From Methanoregulaceae archaeon (GTDB lineage: Archaea > Halobacteriota > Methanomicrobia > Methanomicrobiales > Methanospirillaceae), in assembly GCA_015660885.1 (NCBI GenBank), contig JACTUB010000007.1, positions 41,454 to 105,453 of the forward strand: a stretch of DNA of 64,000 nucleotides, read 5' to 3'. The position numbers were made by a program, and so were the translations under genes. Position 1 is the stretch's first letter. Each line of letters starts with the position of its first letter. This document shows, piece by piece, positions 26,573 to 34,319 of this stretch. The notes beneath the pieces were generated by a model. It searched no databases and was not told the origin of the DNA. It saw only the letters and a program-made list of their open reading frames with translations.

Positions 26573-27026
26573 AGGAATAATTTCTTTTTTGTTACAAAGG
26601 TGTTACATCTCCCCCTGATCCTCAGTGTACGTTCAGTTCTTTAAGTAAGCTGCAAAACGGGAAACGGATATCTGGGGGTCTCGCGTGATTGCCAGCAATT
26701 TTGCTGCCTTGATTACTATTCTGATGTGAGAAGTAAAGAAAAGTTACGTTGGTGATGGTACGCCGGAATCGAGAGCAAATTTTTCTTTTTTAAAAGGGGA
26801 TGGGAAAATACGTATAAATCGCACTAAAAAAGAGCACCAGACTACAAAAAAAGGTAATCATGCTAGGGCCAAGCCTATTAGCACAAGGTGAAGACCCTTT
26901 AAAGGGCCAAGAGATATTGAGAATTAATCTACAAACATCGGTAAGGGTTGTGCGACCTTGCGGAAAAAAATTTAATTTATAATGAAGTTCGCATTGCCAG
27001 TATCATTGTAAAATTGCGATGCGTTC
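26573..27026. other. Intergenic region with tRNA-flank-like sequence and a palindrome
   Basis: No gene was found. At 26805-26871 there is partial similarity to the sequence next to the 3' end of tRNA-His (36704-36773), including shared GGAAAATACG and GGTAATCA. A perfect 12-bp palindrome CCCTTTAAAGGG lies at 26895-26906 and AGGGCCAAG occurs on both sides of it (26865-26873 and 26903-26911). This could be a decayed attachment site or small RNA gene; neither is established. Confidence 0.35.
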
Positions 27027-27329
27027 CTATCCCCCGGCAACCGGCGGAAACAGCGCAATCAGATCTCTGTCATCGAGCGGGGTATCCAGCCCGGCCAGAA
27101 AATGAATGTTCCTGCCGTTTTTGAGGATGTTGATGAAGTCACGGAGGGTATCCGGAGCGGCAAATATCAACTCGTTCAGGCCCTCGTACCGTCCGGTAAG
27201 TTCAGCGAGAAGCGAGCGAATGGTTGCACCCTCTGGCAAATCCATACGGATCTGCGCATCCATGACCTCGCGCAAGGTGGCAAACGATTTGACCGTGACG
27301 TTAATGCGGTTCCGGATATTGGTCATCAC
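27027..27329 (-). CDS. MoaD/ThiS-family ubiquitin-like sulfur carrier
   Basis: The 100-residue protein has the beta-grasp layout: INVTVKSFATLREVM, DLPEGATIRSLLAELTGRY, FINILKNGRNIHFLAGLDTPLDDRDLIALFPPVAGG. It ends with the Gly-Gly that is adenylated and thiocarboxylated. In molybdopterin and tungstopterin synthesis MoaD donates sulfur for the dithiolene. Its place 110 bp downstream of the tungsten enzyme AOR, in the same direction, fits cofactor supply for that enzyme. Confidence 0.88.
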   Translation of the reverse strand: MMTNIRNRINVTVKSFATLREVMDAQIRMDLPEGATIRSLLAELTGRYEGLNELIFAAPDTLRDFINILKNGRNIHFLAGLDTPLDDRDLIALFPPVAGG

Positions 27330-27439
27330 ATTCCGGGTCAGCGCTGCATACTATTCAGTTCTTCCATTACGACGGGAAGGCACGGCATGCTCCATGATCC
27401 GCCACCCTGCTCCCTTTCCTGCCATGTGCTCCTTTCCTA

Positions 27440-29215
27440 TTATGCAAGACCCAGTTCTTTACGTTTCTCTTTTGTCGGAGTCCCTTCTTTATCCCAGCCC
27501 CGCAGGGTGTAATACTCGTCGAGCATCTCATCTCGTCTCCACACCTGCCCGGAGGGTGCACCCTCCTTGAGCGGTTCGTTCAGTAGACGTGACGGCAGCG
27601 TGTCATCCTTGCGGCCGAACCCGCGTTTGATGTTGTAGAGTTTCTGGAGGTTCCAGATCCGTTCACCGATCTTCAATAGTTCGGCTGCATCAATTTCCAT
27701 CCCAGTGGTCGCGGCAAGGAGGTCGGCGTAATCCTGTGCACCCAGCGCAAACGAGGTAAAAAGGCACATGCCCGATGCATCGATGGCTGCCGTCATGTCC
27801 TGGAACGTCTTGACCCACCCGGCCTTTCCCTTCGTTACGTACGGGTCCAGTTTCTCTGGTGAGCCAAGGATCTCGGGGGAGATCATGTACCCGTATACAT
27901 GGTCGCCACCACGGACCGATGTAGCTGTGGCAAGCCCGTATCCCTGTATCCCCCGGGGGTCGTAGGCCGGTAGTTCTTGCCTCTTGGAGCTCATCGAGCA
28001 TTCCGGATGGCCGTATTTCGTGGCAAACCGGAAGGAACCTTCAGCAAGTTCATTACCGATATCTTCACGTTTCGCGATCTGCTCTACCAGTTTCAGCATC
28101 CCTTTGGCATCACCGAACCGGATCGGGTGTTTGACATAGCCCTTCTCTGCCATCTCCATTAGGCAGGCAATCGTTGTCGGCGCCGAAATCGCGTCGAGTC
28201 CGTACTCGTTGCAGATGTTGTTTGCCCGGGCCACCGCCTTGAGATCATCGATCCCGCAGTCCGGCCCGAATGCCCAGTCGGGCTCGTACTCAGGGCCTTC
28301 GCCGGCCTCGCTGTCGAATTCGCAGACCCGGCCGCACTTCACGATACATGCATAACAGCCCTTGTTCTGCTTGAGGATGGTTGCTGCCATGGTCTCGCCG
28401 GAAACCTTCTCCGCCGCCGGAAAGTGGGCGCTCTGAAAGTTCCGCGTTGGCAGTACATAGTTCTCGTTGATAATATTCACGAGCACTGCCGTGCCGTATT
28501 TCTGTAGCGCCTGTTCGATCCCGTTCTCCTCGATTTTTTTGCGCACGCGATCTTTGATAACGTTGAGCTGTTCCTCATCCGCTGCTTTGATAGGCAGATC
28601 TCCCCGTGCTGCAATCGCTTTCAGGTTTTTCGACCCCATAACAGCGCCGGCACCCCCGCGTCCTGCAGCCCGCGTCTTCTCGTTGATTATACAGGCGAAC
28701 AGTACAAGTTTTTCCCCTGCCGGCCCTATACATGAGACACGGACACTCTTGTCCTTGAGTTCATCCGTGATCGCATTAGTCACCTGTCCGGTAGTTTTCC
28801 CCCAGAGGCCGGCAGCATCCCGGAGCTCGGCCTTCCCGCTGTCCAGCAGGAGGTAGACCGGTTTTTTTGCTTTGCCGGTCACGACGACTGCATCGAACCC
28901 GGCCTTCTTCATCTTCCATCCGAAAACCCCTCCGCTGTTGGCGCTCATGGCAGTTCCCGAGAGTGGTGAAATCGTCGAGACCTCGTACCGGCTTCCCAGT
29001 GGGATGCCGGTGCCGGTCAGCGGCCCGGCGGCAAACACGACAACATTTTTCTCGCCCAGCGGATCGATTTTCGGATCCACCATGTCGGTCAGAAGCCGGA
29101 TGCCAAACCCCCGTCCGCCGATATACTGCCTCTTGAGATCCGGTGGTGTGGGTTTGATCGTAACCTTCCCTGCCGAGAGATCGGCATAGGCAATCTTTCC
29201 TGCATATCCGTCCAT
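27440..29215 (-). CDS. Tungsten-dependent aldehyde:ferredoxin oxidoreductase family protein
   Basis: The 591-residue protein matches AOR. MDGYAGKIAYADLSAGKVTI starts the first domain, and IGGRGFGIRLLTDMVDPKIDPLG and GSRYEVSTISPLSG contact the bis-pterin. AGRGGAGAVMGSKNLKAIAARG is the AOR signature. KGCYACIVKCGRVC with a later Cys binds the 4Fe-4S cluster. The family oxidises aldehydes to acids with ferredoxin as acceptor, but substrate range varies by subfamily. The ATG at 29215 is preferred. Upstream is an inverted repeat identical in pattern to those flanking arsR, suggesting ArsR control. Confidence 0.9.
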   Translation of the reverse strand: MDGYAGKIAYADLSAGKVTIKPTPPDLKRQYIGGRGFGIRLLTDMVDPKIDPLGEKNVVVFAAGPLTGTGIPLGSRYEVSTISPLSGTAMSANSGGVFGWKMKKAGFDAVVVTGKAKKPVYLLLDSGKAELRDAAGLWGKTTGQVTNAITDELKDKSVRVSCIGPAGEKLVLFACIINEKTRAAGRGGAGAVMGSKNLKAIAARGDLPIKAADEEQLNVIKDRVRKKIEENGIEQALQKYGTAVLVNIINENYVLPTRNFQSAHFPAAEKVSGETMAATILKQNKGCYACIVKCGRVCEFDSEAGEGPEYEPDWAFGPDCGIDDLKAVARANNICNEYGLDAISAPTTIACLMEMAEKGYVKHPIRFGDAKGMLKLVEQIAKREDIGNELAEGSFRFATKYGHPECSMSSKRQELPAYDPRGIQGYGLATATSVRGGDHVYGYMISPEILGSPEKLDPYVTKGKAGWVKTFQDMTAAIDASGMCLFTSFALGAQDYADLLAATTGMEIDAAELLKIGERIWNLQKLYNIKRGFGRKDDTLPSRLLNEPLKEGAPSGQVWRRDEMLDEYYTLRGWDKEGTPTKEKRKELGLA

Positions 29216-29261
29216 TATGATTACCAAACGCTTACTTCATGTTCATTATTCATAAAGGTTA

Positions 29262-29277
29262 TTCAAAAAATATTGAA
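29262..29277. promoter_or_regulatory. ArsR-type operator candidate upstream of AOR
   Basis: TTCAA-AAAATA-TTGAA forms a perfect 5-bp inverted repeat with 6-bp spacer, centred about 54 bp before the AOR start codon. A/T-rich TATA-like elements for leftward transcription lie just upstream (29303-29320), so a bound repressor would sit near the transcription start. The same pattern occurs at 29817 (one mismatch) and 29868. Confidence 0.6.
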
Positions 29278-29426
29278 ATGGAATATTAACTCGCATGGTT
29301 TGTTAACATATTTTAACATATCTGAAAAAACCAGCATCTGGAGTGGATGACGTTAGATGAAGGACACCCGGGCAACGAGGCATTCAGCGGGAATCAGGAT
29401 ACTGATCGGCAGACTGCGCATTCCAT

Positions 29427-29813
29427 TCACTTCAGCGCCTTACGCCCGAGATCCGTGATGCTGTAAATAATCCAGTTCCCGTGATATTCGCCTTCGATTA
29501 GGCCACTCTCCTTCAAAATATTCAAGTGGTAGGAGAGTTTGGAGCCGGCAAGGCGCATGAACCGGTTGATAACGCAGACACAAAGTGGTTGATCGCGGAG
29601 CAGGTAGAGGATAGTGAGCCGCAACGGATCGGAGAGTGCGTGATAGACCCGGCTCTTCTCTTCGAGTTCCGTCTCGGAAGGAATGCGCCCTGCAAGTGCT
29701 TCGAATCCTCCGAGTTCATCGAGTTCTTTCTGAATTTGCTCGGGGATCTCCATCTCCTTTTCCCTAGAGCAATTCTTGTTTTTTGTCCCACAGCAGGACA
29801 CGGTAACGTGCAT
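29427..29813 (-). CDS. arsR: ArsR/SmtB-family metalloregulatory repressor
   Basis: The winged-helix core reads SRVYHALSDPLRLTILYLLRDQPLCVCVINRFMRLAGSKLSYHLNILKESGLIEGEYHGNWIIYSI. LCVC corresponds to the ELCVCDL metal site of arsenite-sensing ArsR, so both Cys of that motif are kept. An N-terminal extension adds CC and a further Cys (residues 7, 8 and 15). Start is ATG 29813 (a GTG lies one codon upstream). It is divergent from the permease operon, with operator-like repeats on both sides of the shared A/T-rich promoter. Confidence 0.88.
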   Translation of the reverse strand: MHVTVSCCGTKNKNCSREKEMEIPEQIQKELDELGGFEALAGRIPSETELEEKSRVYHALSDPLRLTILYLLRDQPLCVCVINRFMRLAGSKLSYHLNILKESGLIEGEYHGNWIIYSITDLGRKALK

Positions 29814-29816
29814 CAC

Positions 29817-29832
29817 TTCAAATTAATCTGAA
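29817..29832. promoter_or_regulatory. ArsR-type operator candidate at arsR start
   Basis: TTCAA-ATTAAT-CTGAA is the repeat with one mismatch in the right arm. It lies 4-19 bp upstream of the arsR ATG, between its TATA-like element (29840-29849) and the start codon. This position suits autorepression. Confidence 0.55.
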
Positions 29833-29837
29833 ATGGC

Positions 29838-29851
29838 AAGATATATAACCT
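29838..29851. promoter_or_regulatory. Shared A/T-rich TATA element of arsR and permease operon
   Basis: AAGATATATAACCT can act as a TATA box in both directions because ATATAT is self-complementary. It lies between operator candidates at 29817 and 29868. It is about 25 bp from the arsR start on one side and about 65 bp from the permease ATG on the other. Confidence 0.45.
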
Positions 29852-29867
29852 TGCCCTGTCAAGTTAA

Positions 29868-29883
29868 TTCAATAAATTTTGAA
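29868..29883. promoter_or_regulatory. ArsR-type operator candidate before permease operon
   Basis: TTCAA-TAAATT-TTGAA is a perfect inverted repeat, extended to AATTCAA/TTGAATT. It lies 34 bp upstream of the permease ATG at 29917 and about 25 bp downstream of the TATA-like element, at the expected transcription start. Confidence 0.62.
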
Positions 29884-29916
29884 TTGCTATCAGAAAATGA
29901 CAGGGGGGATAACAAA

Positions 29917-30872
29917 ATGCAGGACTTTTTACAACTATTCGCCGACTGGGATACCTGATCCTCGGTCTCGTTCAAGGCACCCCCATCGCATCATCCTTGA
30001 ACTTCTTCATCTATGACTCGATCAAGGTCACGCTGATGCTCGCGGTCATTGTGTTTGGCGTCGCTATTGTCCGGACATACATTACCCCTCATCGGGTGAA
30101 GAAGTGGGTTGCGGGACGAACCGAAGGTGTCGGCAATGTTGTAGCCGCCATTCTTGGCATTCCCACGCCATTCTGTTCCTGCTCGGCAGTACCCCTCTTC
30201 ATAAGGTTCGTCGAATCCAGGGTTCCGCTTGGCATCACCTTCTCGTTCCTGATCGCATCACCGCTTATTAACGAGGTTGCGGCGGCCATGCTGCTTGCGA
30301 TGTTCGGCTGGCAGATTGCGCTCATTTACATTGTCTCTGGTCTCATCATCGCGATTGTTGCCGGTGTCATCATCGGACGCCTCCATCTCGAAAGCGAAGT
30401 CGAAGAATTTGTATATAAATGCAAGCTTCACGACCTTGCGGAAAAAATCATGAACTGGAAGGACCGGGTCGATTTCGGCATTAGCGAATCGAAAAGCATC
30501 ACGTTAAAAGTGTTGCCCTACATTATCATCGGCATCGCCATTGCTGCAGTCATTCACGGGTACGCCCCGGCGGATTTTCTTGTCAACATTGCCGGGCCGG
30601 ATAACCCGCTTGCTGTCCCGATCGCGGTGCTGATTGGTATACCGCTCTACTCGAACGCAGCAGGAATGATCCCGATTATGGAAGTGCTGACGGCAAAAGG
30701 GATGGCATTGGGCACAGCTCTCGCATTCATGATGGCAGTCATAGGGCTCTCGCTGCCTGAGATGATCATCCTGAGAAAAGTGACTAAGATCAAATTGCTC
30801 GTATTTTTCGCAGGAATTCTCTTCGTCTCGTTCGCGCTGACGGGATACCTGTTTAATGCGATACTGGGATAA
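29917..30872 (+). pseudogene. ArsP-like permease (COG0701) with frameshift near the start
   Basis: The main frame (from TTG 29997) encodes eight-helix permease sequence: LNFFIYDSIKVTLMLAVIVF, the double-Cys PTPFCSCSAVPLF motif, SPLINEVAAAMLLAMFGW and YSNAAGMIPI. ArsP members export trivalent organoarsenicals; others are unassigned. A good ribosome site (GGGGGGAT) and ATG at 29917 encode MQDFLQLFADW in another frame, ending at TGA 29956-29958. Coding then fits frame three (GYLILGLVQGTP). Restoring one CTGG after GACTGG (near 29949) would give FADWLGYLILG. So the gene is frameshifted unless an internal start at TTG is used. Confidence 0.75.
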
Positions 30873-30896
30873 TATGATGATAACAGGAGAAATCTC

Positions 30897-31331
30897 ATGA
30901 CAAAATCAGATGATGCGGTGGTCTGTTTTAACAATGGGATCACATGCTCTTCGGCAGTCTTCTCTGCATTCTCTGAAGAACTTGGGCTTGAAGAAAAAAC
31001 GGCAAAGAAGATCGGGTGCGGGTTTGGTGCAGGGGTTTCCCGGACCGGGAATATCTGCGGCGCGGTGTCCGGGGCGATTATGGTGATTGGGCTCAAATAC
31101 GGGAAAGTGGAGCAGGGCGATGATGCGGCGACCGAGAAGACGCGAGCACTTACCCGACAATTTATTCGGGAATTTACAGCAAAGAACGGTTCGGTCAACT
31201 GCACAGAACTACTCGGACACAATCTGAGCAATCAGGATGAGTATGAAACAGCCGTCAGGGCGAAATTGTTTAGGACGAAATGCCCGGAATGTGTGCGGGA
31301 TGCCGTGGCAATCCTTGAAAAAATACTCTGA
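30897..31331 (+). CDS. C_GCAxxG_C_C family redox protein
   Basis: The 144-residue protein has ITCSSAVFSAF, GCGFGAGVSRTGNICGAVSGA and later Cys in VNCTELLG, TKCPECVRDA. This conserved Cys set names the C_GCAxxG_C_C family, which is typical of anaerobes, often beside permeases of the COG0701 type, and likely binds metal or acts in redox. It lies 24 bp after the permease gene and 22 bp before acr3, so it is in the ars operon. Exact role unknown. Confidence 0.87.
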   Translation: MTKSDDAVVCFNNGITCSSAVFSAFSEELGLEEKTAKKIGCGFGAGVSRTGNICGAVSGAIMVIGLKYGKVEQGDDAATEKTRALTRQFIREFTAKNGSVNCTELLGHNLSNQDEYETAVRAKLFRTKCPECVRDAVAILEKIL

Positions 31332-31353
31332 CGGTGCCGACAGGTGAACACCT

Positions 31354-32439
31354 ATGGAGATACCAATAAAGAAACTCTCCTTCGTTGATCGTTTCCTGAC
31401 GCTCTGGATCTTTCTCGCGATGGCAGCGGGGATCACGATCGGATATCTCTTACCCGCAGTCCCGGCCCTGATCACCGGCCTCTCAGTTGGGACCACATCA
31501 ATCCCGATCGCAGTCGGCCTGATCCTGATGATGTATCCGCCGCTGGCAAAAGTACGTTATGAGGAACTCGGCAACGTGTTCCGGGATAAGAAGGCACTTG
31601 GGCTCTCGCTTTTCCTGACTTGGCTCGTGGGCCCTTTTCTGATGTTTGCCCTTGCCGTCCTCTTTCTCCGCGACCAGCCGCTGTACATGTACGGCCTGAT
31701 CCTCGTCGGGATTGCCCCGTGTATCGCAATGGTTATTGTCTGGATAGACCTTGCCAGAGGCGATCGCGAGTTCAGTGCGACTATGGTGGGGTTGAATTCC
31801 ATCTTCCAGGTCCTTTTCTATTCAGTCTATGCATACATTCTCATAACCGTGCTCCCGAATGTTATCGGTGTTGCCAGAGGGACAGCAGTGAATGTGACTA
31901 TGGCAGAGATTGCAGTCACCGTCTTTACCTATCTTGGCACCCCGTTTATCGCGGGAGTTGTTACCAGGTTCACCCTCATCAGAATGAAATCAAAGGAATG
32001 GTACGAACAAAAATTCATCAAGAAGATCTCACCGATTACTCTCGTTGCGCTGCTCTTTACCATTATCGTGATGTTCTCTCTCAAAGGGGGATATATCGTT
32101 ACAGTCCCGCTCGATGTTGTCAGGGTGGCGATCCCGCTGGTCTTTTACTTCCTGATAATGTTCTCTCTCGGTTTTTACCTAGCATTTAAACTCGACATCA
32201 GTTATCCGCGGACCGCAAGCCTCGCATTCACCGCGGCGTCCAATAATTTCGAGCTTGCAATTGCTGTCGCCATCGGTGTCTTTGGCATTGGATCTGCTGT
32301 TGCGTTCGCCACCGTGATTGGGCCGCTTGTTGAGGTTCCGGTGCTGATCGGCCTCGTGAACGTCTCGCTCTGGCTCAGACAGAAATGGTACGGTGGAAAG
32401 GGTGACGAAACGTGTAGCCCGTTGCTGCAGCTGCAGTAA
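31354..32439 (+). CDS. acr3: Arsenite efflux transporter ACR3
   Basis: The 361-residue protein has ten hydrophobic helices and matches ACR3 throughout: [59 protein letters not shown] with the essential Cys, and [18 protein letters not shown] [25 protein letters not shown]3 exports As(III) using the membrane potential. It closes a four-gene arsenic operon with the frameshifted permease and CGCAxxGCC protein. An arsC remnant starts right after it. No arsA ATPase gene is present. Confidence 0.93.
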   Translation: MEIPIKKLSFVDRFLTLWIFLAMAAGITIGYLLPAVPALITGLSVGTTSIPIAVGLILMMYPPLAKVRYEELGNVFRDKKALGLSLFLTWLVGPFLMFALAVLFLRDQPLYMYGLILVGIAPCIAMVIVWIDLARGDREFSATMVGLNSIFQVLFYSVYAYILITVLPNVIGVARGTAVNVTMAEIAVTVFTYLGTPFIAGVVTRFTLIRMKSKEWYEQKFIKKISPITLVALLFTIIVMFSLKGGYIVTVPLDVVRVAIPLVFYFLIMFSLGFYLAFKLDISYPRTASLAFTAASNNFELAIAVAIGVFGIGSAVAFATVIGPLVEVPVLIGLVNVSLWLRQKWYGGKGDETCSPLLQLQ

Positions 32440-32462
32440 GAAGAAAGCGAGGTTTTCACGAA

Positions 32463-32495
32463 AAAAAGATCCTGTTTATCTGCACCCACAACTGA
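32463..32495 (+). pseudogene. 5' remnant of arsenate reductase arsC (thiol-type)
   Basis: Ten codons read KKILFICTHN followed by TGA. This is the phosphate-loop start of low-molecular-weight phosphatase-type ArsC (ILFxCTxNSARSQMAE), with the catalytic Cys. The next bases (GAAACCGGAACTGG) look like a mutated SARSQM coding stretch, but no further ArsC sequence is recognisable and no start codon precedes it. It lies 23 bp after the acr3 stop, exactly where arsC is expected in an ars operon. Confidence 0.6.
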
Positions 32496-32804
32496 GAAAC
32501 CGGAACTGGCTGGACCGGGATCCCGGGATCGGATTCGACCAGCAGGGACCCATGAATCAGGTTCTGATGCGGTGGCGGTTGGTTGGAGACTTTTAACGAG
32601 CTGAAAAAATTGGTCACCACCGTAAATTAACCAGAATCTCCAATGTCGCTTTCACCGTTAAGAACCTTTCTGGTGCTCTCGTAGGCGGACAAAAATATTC
32701 TCACCGTTTCAGGATCGGAAATACCAGCACGCTGACGGTATTGAAGACCCCCGGCCCAACCGTTAAATAGTTGTAATATCTAATTATTAGCAGATGCAAT
32801 TAAT
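32496..32804. promoter_or_regulatory. Spacer with marR promoter and palindrome
   Basis: No gene was found after the arsC remnant. Near the right end are a TATA-like TTAAATAG (32763-32770) and a perfect 11-bp palindrome CTAATTATTAG (32780-32790) 14 bp before the marR ATG. The palindrome is a plausible operator for autoregulation by the MarR protein. Confidence 0.45.
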
Positions 32805-33257
32805 ATGACTGTTGACCGCGAGGAGTCCGCCCGTACCTTGCTTGAAGTAGTTCCCATTATTATGCAGGGGATACGGTTGGAGATGCGTAACCGGCGATTA
32901 CTGGACCTGACCGTCCCCCAGTTCCGCGTATTGGCCTTCGTGAACCGGAATAAAGGCTCTTCGCTTTGGGAGGTGGCAAATCACGTGGGGCTGACTCCTC
33001 CTTCGATGTCGAGACTTGTGGATGGTCTTATCGCACGCGGATTGATGGCACGAAAAGATGATCCCGATGACAGACGGCGTGTACAGCTGACCGTCACCGG
33101 TCGTGGACAAGCGATTCTGGAGACCGTAACGCAGGGAACTTTGTCATACCTGGCAGACAAACTCGGCGATCTGGATGCTGATAAGAGAGAAGCCATCGAC
33201 AACGCCATGGAAGCACTGCGAACGGTCTTTGCTATCCCGCATGGAGACGGGAGGTGA
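32805..33257 (+). CDS. MarR-family transcriptional regulator
   Basis: The 150-residue winged-helix protein shows LTVPQFRVLAFVNRNKGSSLWEVANHVGLTPPSMSRLVDGLIARGLMARKDDPDDRRRVQLTVTGRGQ: a recognition helix then the wing with the conserved D-x-R-R. The flanking helices form the dimer. It is the first gene of an apparent operon with two ATPases and a permease (33267-36148). MarR repressors usually respond to a small molecule exported by the neighbouring pump. The gap to the next gene is 9 bp. Confidence 0.9.
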   Translation: MTVDREESARTLLEVVPIIMQGIRLEMRNRRLLDLTVPQFRVLAFVNRNKGSSLWEVANHVGLTPPSMSRLVDGLIARGLMARKDDPDDRRRVQLTVTGRGQAILETVTQGTLSYLADKLGDLDADKREAIDNAMEALRTVFAIPHGDGR

Positions 33258-33266
33258 CATGAGATT

Positions 33267-34313
33267 ATGGCTATCCTCACAACAGAACATCTCGCCCCTG
33301 ATTCCGGCGAGCTGAAAGCCATCAATGACCTGGGCGCACCCCCCCTCCTCACACCCGGCAAAGACAGGACGCCAATGATTGCAATCAGCAATATGAGCAA
33401 AAAGTTCGGTAATGTTACGGCAGTGGATGCCATCAGTTTCGAAGTGTTAGAGGGAGAAATCTTCGGGCTTGTCGGCTTAAACGGAGCCGGGAAGACAACA
33501 ACGATGTTAATCCTGTCGTCTCTTCTCAATCCAACTTCCGGCAGCGCGAGCGTGTGCGGTTATGACGTCATGAAGGAGAAGGATAGCGTGCGGCGTTCTA
33601 TCGGGTTCGTATTCGAGGAAGAGGCCGTTGACATTTACCTTACGGGCAGGCAGAACCTGGACTTTGCCGCACGCATGTACAGTCTTTCACGGCAGGAGCG
33701 GGAGCAGATGGTGGCGTCGGTTTTAAAGACGGTCGGGCTGGAACAGCACGCGAATTCGAAAGTAAGAAATTATTCCGGGGGGATGTTGCGAAGGCTTGAG
33801 ATAGCCAGAGGCATGCTGACATCTCCCCGGGTTCTCCTCCTCGACGAGCCGACCATAGGGCTGGACGTCCAGACACGGAGATATGTCTGGGACTACATCC
33901 GGAGAACGAACAGGGAGATGGGAGTAACTGCCCTGTTAGCGACATCATATCTTGATGAAGCCGATTATCTCTGTAACCGGATAGCGATTCTGCACGAAGG
34001 CAGGATAATAGCGACCGGGACCCCTGAAGCGCTGAAAGCCTCGATCGGGGAGAACCTGATAATATTTAAGCTGTCGAAAGGCTCCCCGGAACAATTCGCA
34101 GGATTGCTGCAGGACATGCCATGGACAAAGAGCCTTGAGAGTCGTGGCAACGGCACGTTCGCGCTAAGCCTGAAGGACAAAAGTATCGGCATACCACAGA
34201 TCGTGAGAATGGCCAGGACACACGGTTTTGGCATCTCTTTTATACAATCAAGCATGCCGAGCCTGAATGATGTCTTATTGCATTACACGGAGAAGGGCAC
34301 AAAAGGAGCATGA
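33267..34313 (+). CDS. ABC-2 exporter ATPase A, degenerate ATP site
   Basis: Walker A is GLNGAGKTTTM (residues 70-80), signature YSGGMLRRLEIARG is canonical (169-182) and Walker B is VLLLDEPTIGLD (189-200). However the Q-loop Gln is replaced by Glu117 (FVFEEEAVD) and the H-loop His by Ser227 (LATSYLDEAD). Its own nucleotide site therefore looks impaired while its signature is intact. The ATG at 33267 has a strong GGAGGTGA ribosome site and gives a 36-residue N-terminal extension; ATG 33375 would start at the conserved domain. DrrA-like family. Confidence 0.87.
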   Translation: MAILTTEHLAPDSGELKAINDLGAPPLLTPGKDRTPMIAISNMSKKFGNVTAVDAISFEVLEGEIFGLVGLNGAGKTTTMLILSSLLNPTSGSASVCGYDVMKEKDSVRRSIGFVFEEEAVDIYLTGRQNLDFAARMYSLSRQEREQMVASVLKTVGLEQHANSKVRNYSGGMLRRLEIARGMLTSPRVLLLDEPTIGLDVQTRRYVWDYIRRTNREMGVTALLATSYLDEADYLCNRIAILHEGRIIATGTPEALKASIGENLIIFKLSKGSPEQFAGLLQDMPWTKSLESRGNGTFALSLKDKSIGIPQIVRMARTHGFGISFIQSSMPSLNDVLLHYTEKGTKGA

Positions 34314-34319
34314 TGAACG

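Noticed and set aside
26230..27026. CRISPR array or other direct-repeat array
   Set aside because: Read for regularly spaced repeats here and in the other gene-poor stretches; none found, and no cas genes occur in the window.
26945..30447. A 17-bp identical stretch CGACCTTGCGGAAAAAA at about 26956 and 30430
   Set aside because: One 17-mer match in 64 kb is near chance expectation, one copy is inside the permease gene, and no further similarity follows.
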